Below are positions 57,493-64,000 of a DNA stretch of 64,000 nt, piece by piece. The stretch is taken from positions 93,766,965-93,830,964 of the forward strand of contig OX352765.1 of NCBI GenBank assembly GCA_947095585.1, written 5' to 3'. The stretch's first letter is position 1, and each line of letters opens with the position of its first letter. The notes beneath the pieces are model-generated. The model made no database searches. It was not told the origin of the DNA and saw only the letters and a program-made list of their open reading frames with translations. The translations under genes and the position numbers were made by a program. This stretch comes from Nephrocerus scutellatus. Its lineage: Eukaryota > Arthropoda > Insecta > Diptera > Pipunculidae.

Positions 57493-57622
57493 TAAGAACA
57501 CACGTGTGAAGCCGTGCATTGTCATGATGGGACTTTTTTTCTTCGCCAAATGCTTCGTCCACGGTTGTGAAACGGCGCAAAAACTCGTTCGAATTGCGGC
57601 TGAACATCGCCAAACACTTCTT
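57493..57622 (-). pseudogene. Mariner transposase fragment with internal deletion
   Basis: The minus strand reads KCLAMFSRNSNEFLRRFTTV, DEAFGEEKKSHHDNARLHTC. The first part matches the CLAxFxRDxxxFLRRFVTVDETW block and the second the HHDNARPH block of mariner (D,D34D) transposases. In a full protein these lie roughly 90 residues apart; here they are about 12 residues apart, so the stretch between the first two aspartates is deleted. The start and end of the gene are absent. It is joined directly to the upstream edge of the RT relic. Confidence 0.75.
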
Positions 57623-60600
57623 TGAAGTGGTTCCCTTTTTGCCATTTTCGTTAAAATTCATGAGATGTTCTGCTTTCAATAGCTGTCAAACAAAAACTCA
57701 ATGACGCAGATTGCTCAAAATTTGGCAGTACTCTATTAATAGCAGTACTCTAATAATTTATTTACGGTCAATTTTCTTTGGATGTATATAAGCCTATTAA
57801 ATTTTCTACAAAGTTTATCAACAAGAGTGCGGAGAGAGAAGCAAAAAACGTCTAAACTATGGCTGAACGATTTTGGGGTTCTATCCCCCTTTATCTAAAC
57901 CGATTGGGAATCTTATATGCCCTGTCCGAAATTATCATATATCACCAGTAAAGCATACACAACATTTGAAGTTGTGTGTCCATTGACTGTATAAGGCCGG
58001 CGGCGTAGAGGAAGCCACTCTCTATTGTACTTTTGATCAGCAGAAGCTGGCCCAGAAGTACATTTTCTTCCAATTCTTGTCGCAAACTGTGGCTTCGTAC
58101 ACTTAATATCATGATGATCAAAAGTACAACATGTAGGGTGCACGGAATATCACTTTGACCGTACTTTTTGTTCGTGCACCGCACTGTACTCGGCAGCGCC
58201 ATGTTCGGCGGCGTGTAAATTCATTTAATGTGACTATTTTGCTACACCACACATTGCAATGCATAATGCGTCGCCTATGTCGCCTACTGACCATGACCAT
58301 TGTACCTACATACTATGTAACGGCCGATCAGCTAAATTGGAGGCATTAATCTGTGGTGGCCGGAATTATCCGACGAACATTTCGCCAGATTTATTACAAA
58401 AGATTATGCGCTCGCTGCGCCAGTCGTAGAGTTTTGCTAACTGCCTTCGAAATTTGAACGTTTGCCGCTCTGTGCCTCAGCGCTTTCTGCAATTTGATTT
58501 ATTCGACGACAGTGTTTTTCTTGAATTAAATAATTGATTTATAGTTATCAGTGCGTTTAGATAGATAGACGATCGTCGCCGCCTTCATGGTTTGACAGCG
58601 GATTGTCTCAAACCGTTTACACCCAAATTATTGCAATGGCATTTGTGGATTGTTTATTGGCTCGAGGTATGCACTTTTAGGGTGCGGGCCGCTTGTTACT
58701 TTTAAAGGTAAAGATACTTTCTGTTTTTGTTTAATAATTTTAAGTCAATAGAGATAAATAAAAGTATCTAGAATAGTTACGACCGGATTTGTTAAAACAA
58801 AAATCTTTTTTCATACGAGAATGTGCAGTAAGCGTGAGTTGAATGGTTCTTGTTATTTATTCAATTGGTTTTTTAACTGACAATCCTCTCCAAGACAATC
58901 AATTCAGAATAGAGGAGCAAATGTTCATTTCTTGAATCAGAAAATCAATCGTTAATCAAAAGAATCATCGATCAGGAAATGAAATCCTGCACCAGTTGCT
59001 GTTCAGCTTAGTGAACCTTTATTCCCCTACAACATACATCACAATTCGTGCCCAAGATCTATGTGAATTTTCAATCGTCGTTGCAATTGACGCAAACTGT
59101 TGCGGAAACCCCATTCGCAATCATAAGGCTAAGGAAACATTTTGTATTCGTCCAATTGCAAACTGTTTACAACCCTTAAGCTCGTTCTGCTAATTGTCTC
59201 TCGACAGATACAGGAACCCAGCACTGCTCTGCATTGAGTAGGGCAGTTCTTGTATAGAAGCTAGTCCTACTTAACCCAGATTTACCAGGGGAGCACTCCG
59301 CATTTATATATTCCTACCTATAGCCGGGTGAATAACATGGCGCGAAGGCAGAAAATCAGGGTTTTATTTGTGTCAACTACTGTTGTTGTTGCAGAGCGTT
59401 TGCTGAATCTTGGATATGTTAGGGTTGTGTCTATACGATGCATAAAGTGCGCAGAGTGCCTATTTCGAATGAGGAGCCTAATACTTGGGTAAGCTGTGGT
59501 GGAACACACACTTGTTTCGCCCTGAGGACTCATACAAAGGTTTCAATTTATACTATTTATTTTATGCTTTGCATCCTACTGAAGCTTTCTTACACGCACT
59601 TACGCGCATTAACATTCTCCCTTCTTTGCAAATTCGTGCACTAGATGGAATGATTTGCGTAATTATGCATGCACCTTGCAAGTGAAAACTTTGTTGGAAT
59701 TTTTTCTAAATTAAGTAATTGGGAATGCATCCTGATTCCTGAACATGAAGCAATAAAGATGAGAGGCTTTAAAATGATTTGCAAAAGAAATATTCCAGCA
59801 CACACATTGTTGAGGTCATAATTGCCGCTTTAATTTGCGTCTTTTGTTCTTCAAAAGAAGCTGATAGCACGAAATAAAAAATTAAGGCTATTCATGGCAG
59901 TGCAAACAAAATACAACCTCATTCACATATGGCACTCCTTACTACAAATTATTAATCTTTCTCCCCTCACTTTTCCTCTTAGCAAATAAACCCACTGCTA
60001 ACGAGCAGAATTCGACACTTTTTGACAACTTATTGTTTTTTTCTTCAAAAGGAATTCAAAAGGAGCTTTGTTAGGATGATGCCATCCAGGTGGACAGATT
60101 GGCAGATTCTCACTTAACAATGGAAAATCCAGTAATTAATTAAATGTTGGAAAAAAACGACCAAACCATTTGTAGCTAGGAAGTGCATCGCATGACCAAT
60201 CGATCGTTGAGCATATTGGAGATGGCCTTTCAAAGGTTCATGCAATTTTAATTACAGGTCGAATTGCTGCCGCTTTGTCTAATATGAATGGGAGTGTGTG
60301 ACCTCTATTCCGATTTGTTTGTTTGTGACTGGTGCAGTGTAAGTTGGCCAGTTTGTCATACTATCCTTGTTACATGGAATGAATGATAGCATTTGTAAGA
60401 CCAACTGTCGGCGGTTTGGTTGTCAGATGGTGCTCTTGTCCAATATGTTCCCGGTACTACTGTCCGGTGCGGTTAATAAATAAAACACAGATTCGACCAA
60501 AGCTAAACGGCCAAAACGAGTCCACCACTTTGCCAGAATTGCCAAATGTACACTGAAAAAAAAAGCTGCCATTTCTCAGATAACTTTTCGCTGTTACCCA

Positions 60601-60739
60601 AAATCATCGAACATTTTATTTCAGGTTATCAGACAGACATTCTGGTTATTTGATGGCAACTTTATATCCGTTACACTCCTATTTACTCTGTTACTATAAG
60701 AGTGCAATAATACGATCGTTTAGATGTCTGAAGTATCTC
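57623..60739. other. AT-rich DNA, nothing recognised
   Basis: Open frames of at most 86 codons, none recognised. No repeat family or RNA gene is identified. Confidence 0.4.
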
Positions 60740-61307
60740 TGACGTGGTAACTGTATGGCTGACAAACTCGCCAAACCAGGAACTACATTACCCATTTTAC
60801 CAAAATATGTTTCTCTAGACATACTACCCGCTACATCCAAACTCATGTTAAAGCTGGATGCTATTGTCAAAACTAATCGTAGGTGGTCAAACGGTACAAC
60901 TTGCATAGCGACAAAGCATATCTGGCCCAAGCAGGATCCGAAACGCTCCAAAGGTTTGATATCTCAAAAAAGATAGCACATCGGTGCTATTGTAGGTGTG
61001 TCATTACGGGACACTGTCACATGGGCAAGTATGCAGCAAGACTCGGAGTCTTCTCGAATGACTTCTGCAGAAGCTGCATGGATGAAGAGGAGGAGGAGAA
61101 GCCCTCTTCCATATTGGAGCTTTCTTCTACAACGACACTAATGATCTTATCAACACTGATATCAGCGGTCAGCTTCGCTTCATACAAAGCTCTAAGTGGT
61201 TCAACGAGTAGGTGGAGGGAAACTTTCTTGATCCTTTTCTTTGGTCTTTTTGGTCTAAGTGTGTCGGTTTTATTGACAGCCACCTTAACCTAAACTAACA
61301 TAACCTA
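60740..61307 (+). pseudogene. LOA/R1-type retrotransposon C-terminus with TAACC-like tail
   Basis: Plus strand 60755-60976 reads ADKLAKPGTTLPILPKYVSL, RRWSNGTTCIATKHIWP and KRSKGLISQKR (end of RNase H and linker: NExADxLARxGTTLP). After a +1 change, 60883-61293 reads VITGHCHMGKYAARLGVFSN and DFCRSCMDEEEEEKP, the Cys/His tail. The final segment encodes LRFIQSSKWFNE in a third frame. The tail CCTTAACCTAAACTAACATAACC at 61283-61307 resembles the 20040 tail. At least two frameshifts. Confidence 0.82.
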
Positions 61308-61750
61308 TGCCTTGTAAATAGAAGCCAGGTCTGAGGGAGTGAAGCATATCTTGCACCGCGATAGCGCATATGTGGTCATTCCAACGAAGCTTGTTGTTGA
61401 CGCACATACCGAGTATTGACAGTTTTTCAGTTTCTTTGACGCAGGATCCATTCATGGATAAAGGTTGCGGGTTTGAATTATGCTTAGACGACAGAAGGCA
61501 GCATTGGGTTTTTAAAGCGCTACATTCTACTCTATTCTGTAGTCCCCACCTTGTTATGCTGTCAGGTCAGAATTTAACGTGCTTAACATACGTTGATGTT
61601 CAAGTTCCATTTGTGATGAAGAGTGGCGTGCAGAAAGTGCGAACTCATACGAAAAGCTAAGAGTCCTTACGTCAACGAAATAATGAATTGGATTAAAAGA
61701 AGCAGGAAGGAGATCATTAATGAAATCTGAAATCCTTAAAACCACATCGC
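61308..61750 (-). pseudogene. Family A retrotransposon fragment
   Basis: Aligns with 1049-1500 of the first copy (for example TATGTGGTCATTCCAACGAA and CACATACCGAGTATTGACAG). The minus-strand frame 61745-61554 shows FINDLLPASFNPIHYFVDVR and MELEHQRMLSTLN. The catalytic box is FVDV instead of FADD and the GVPQG block is deleted. It starts exactly at the tail of the preceding element. Confidence 0.82.
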
Positions 61751-62763
61751 GTTTGCGGTTCTTGTCATATAACAGAATTTTCGTCCTTTTGAAAAAGAGA
61801 TTTGCTTCTTATTTTAATGTAAGAGAGTCGTAGCGAAGAACTCACTGCCAAGCATTATGAACTACCATTGCAAGGTTGTGACTAATGTTTATCTCCTGTA
61901 GTAGCTGCTGTTACAAGTTGTATCCTTTCTTCGTTTTACACTTTTCAAATCTATCGACAAAATTTATTCTAAGTGTATCTACCTTCGTCTTTTCCAATAT
62001 TCTGCCATCCGGCTCGACTCACGAACAATTCAATTGAAAGCTTTTCATTATTTCGAATTGGTTCAGAATCCAAATCATGGCGGATGATGATAAACAGTAG
62101 CCATCGGCGGTGAGATTGTGTGCAAATGGAATATTCCGCCGCGAGTCAATATCTGCTACAGAATGACTGTCAATAGAGTACCGTACCTCGTGCATACGAG
62201 AAAGGACCAAATCGTATGTATAATTCCCTGAATTCCCACAAATTAGCGAAGCGCTCGCCACTATTTGTTGTCGATCCTACGCACCGGATAGGAAATCGCA
62301 CAATACGGTCGGTGGACATTCTGAATCGGAACTTTTCAAATCACAGCACTATGTATAGCTAGCTACTGCGGATGTGCAATTTAGGTCTTGCATAGAAACG
62401 AATATATAAACGTATACACGTGCAGTTCACTCCAACTAGAGAGCTTCCACGTCCACTAATGGTCGTTGTCGTCCTCGTTGTTGTTCCAATACTCAACAAA
62501 AGCAAAAAACCAATCGCATCTACCTGAAAACGATCGTCTATTGAAGTTATCTAACTGGTGGTACTGGTTCTTTGAATGCTCAACTAAATAGATGCCTAGA
62601 TACAAAGGGAAAACTGGGCGCACACAGGCAATTGAATGAAATTGCATTTTTTGCTTGGCATCTTATAAAGTTTTGTTTTTAAGACCTAAAATCATCCTTA
62701 TGTGCCTCGCATGCTGTAGGGATCGGGCTTACGTTACGTTAGAGCAAGAGTCGGGGGAAACGG
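61751..62763. other. Unrecognised DNA
   Basis: No gene or repeat family identified. Confidence 0.4.
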
Positions 62764-63085
62764 AGACGCTTTTTTATTAAATTCTTCGCGTGCCCGTGGC
62801 TGGCTGGCTGGCTGGTAAGATCTTTTGATAAATTTTTAACCCACTTCCTAGAGCCCGACTTTATTAAAACTTTGCACACATGTGTATTTCCCATGACAAC
62901 ACTTTCTGTTTTAATTTGATTATGATCGGGCCGCGGTGTCGGGGGCTCCCATACAAATTTTTTCCCCATATAATGGCATCAGAACATGTCATACTATAAT
63001 GACTGTGTTCTGTGTGCGCTAGTGCGCTGTGAGCAGCCCTGCTTTGCTTTACGATTGGGGTTGTTGTTTTGCAGTGCTTTGCATG
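62764..63085 (+). repeat. Family C dispersed repeat, copy 4
   Basis: Same orientation and layout as 8750-9062: TTCGCGTGCCCGTGGCTGGC, ACTTTGCACACATGTGTAT, GATCGGGCCGCGGTGTCGGG and GGCATCAGAACATGTCATAC. Confidence 0.85.
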
Positions 63086-63179
63086 TGTTTTTATTTTTCA
63101 GCATTTATAGTGGAATTTAGTATACTTTTTGTTATTAGTTATTTCTTTCTTACTCTTATTAATTCTCCTAGCACAGCAT

Positions 63180-64000
63180 AGCGCTGATAGTAGACAATAT
63201 AGCACAATCTACCAACTCGCTCGTAAGCACGTCAAATAGAAACACCACATCAACTACCATGCTAAGGCAATAGACGGCTCTTTGAGCCTTATGGAGGAAC
63301 AACAATTAACCCGCTGGACAAAACATTTTAAGAATGTTTTGAATTGTACTTCGCCAGGCACGTCCACCAACCCACAAATGCACTCTAATAGACTACTTAA
63401 CATCAGCGTCGCTACTCCTTCGTTGGATGAGATAAGGACAACAATTCGTTAATTGCAATCAGATAAAGCAGCAGGCAATGACAACATCTACGCAGAACTC
63501 CTTAAGTCAAGGTATCTGGGAATCTGAAACCATTCCATCGTCGTTAAAAGAAGGCTCAAGTATTGAGAGTCAAGCAAGGCTGCACCCTCTCACCATTGCT
63601 TTTCACAATTGTCATCGACTGGGTGATGAAAATAGTAACCCCTACTCCATCGGGTTTGCCATGGAATGTTTTTCACAACTTAGAAGACCTGGACTTTGCC
63701 GATGATATCTGTCTTCTATCACAATCGCTAGGTGACATCGAGCGAAAATTAAACTCACTTCCACGCTAACCTGCCTCCAAGTCTTCGTCAACAAGTGCTT
63801 AAGGCGGATACTAAGAATTAGATGGATGGACATAATCACCAATCAAGACTTGTGGAGAGTAACGTAGTAGGAATCAATCGCGATCAACATCAATCGACGA
63901 AAATGGTGCTGGATTGGCCACACTTTTACTCGTTCGACGCTCGACTGGAATCCACAAGAAAGCCGCCAAGTTGGCCGTCCTAGCAAGACATGGAAAAGGA
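63180..64000 (+). pseudogene. Non-LTR retrotransposon RT to C-terminus, frameshifted, cut by window edge
   Basis: Plus strand: SLMEEQQLTRWTKHFKNVLN (63285), SLDEIRTTIR and LQSDKAAGNDNIYAELLKS (63420-63500). A deletion follows IWESETIPSSLK, removing the first palm motif. Then RVKQGCTLSPLLFTIVIDWV, LEDLDFADDICLLSQS (FADD intact, 63690) and, after another deletion, LQVFVNKCLRRILRIRWMDI, NQDLWRVT, two stops, RRKWCWIGHTF and LDWNPQESRQVGRPSKTWKR. This C-terminal WIGH...WNPQ...GRPxxTW block is characteristic of one widespread metazoan non-LTR group. The element continues past base 64000. Confidence 0.87.

Overview
This window looks like nuclear DNA from an insect, most likely a dipteran. It is AT-rich and full of decayed retrotransposons, tandem arrays and simple repeats. 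It has no operons or dense bacterial-style coding. The strongest taxonomic clue is a 244-bp fragment of mitochondrial cox1 (4197-4440, minus strand). It reads open in the invertebrate mitochondrial code (TGA=Trp, AGA=Ser, ATA=Met) and begins with the TCG start typical of fly cox1. I found no host protein-coding exon, rRNA or tRNA that I would defend. Nearly everything recognisable is mobile-element debris or satellite-like DNA.

Non-LTR retrotransposons. Family A (Jockey/CR1-like, no RNase H, A-rich 3' end) is at 550-2522(-), 41990-42384(+) and 61308-61750(-). Family B (RTE-like: endonuclease plus reverse transcriptase) is at 5285-6000(+), 45560-46745(-) and, as a 105-bp scrap, 33496-33600(-). 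RNase H-bearing LOA/R1/I-type elements are at 4776-5090(+), 7966-8330(+), 19680-20058(+), 23336-24995(-), 36930-38050(+) with an inverted piece at 38077-38615(-), 51480-52280(+) and 60740-61307(+). Two of these end in (CCTAA)n-like tails. Other reverse transcriptase fragments are at 20110-20510(+), 22850-23340(+), 56436-57480(-) and 63180-64000(+, cut by the window edge). A possible ORF1/gag remnant lies at 28064-28652(-).

DNA transposons. A Tc1/mariner-superfamily DDE transposase relic lies at 11760-12350(-). A mariner fragment with its two first catalytic aspartates brought together by a deletion lies at 57493-57622(-). Two Helitron-like non-autonomous elements (TC...CTRR ends) lie at 13112-13460(-) and 44560-44966(+). 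A non-coding dispersed family (family C) with a module of about 100-110 bp occurs at 8750-9062, 26810-27196, 43125-43230 and 62764-63085.

Tandem arrays. There is a 15-bp array (14783-15564), a 27-bp array (18745-19662), a 7-bp array (32114-33494), a CTTACGCTC-type array (42395-42895) and a compound A-rich/GA/CT structure (53621-54977). Several have visible higher-order repetition. The 31.26-33.93 kb stretch combines three tandem-repeat types with a terminal CTAG and may be one composite Helitron-like element.

The remaining 1-3 kb stretches are unique-looking AT-rich DNA without recognisable genes. They could be intron, intergenic or regulatory DNA. The long open frames over the arrays arise because the repeat unit lengths suit open reading, not because they are genes.
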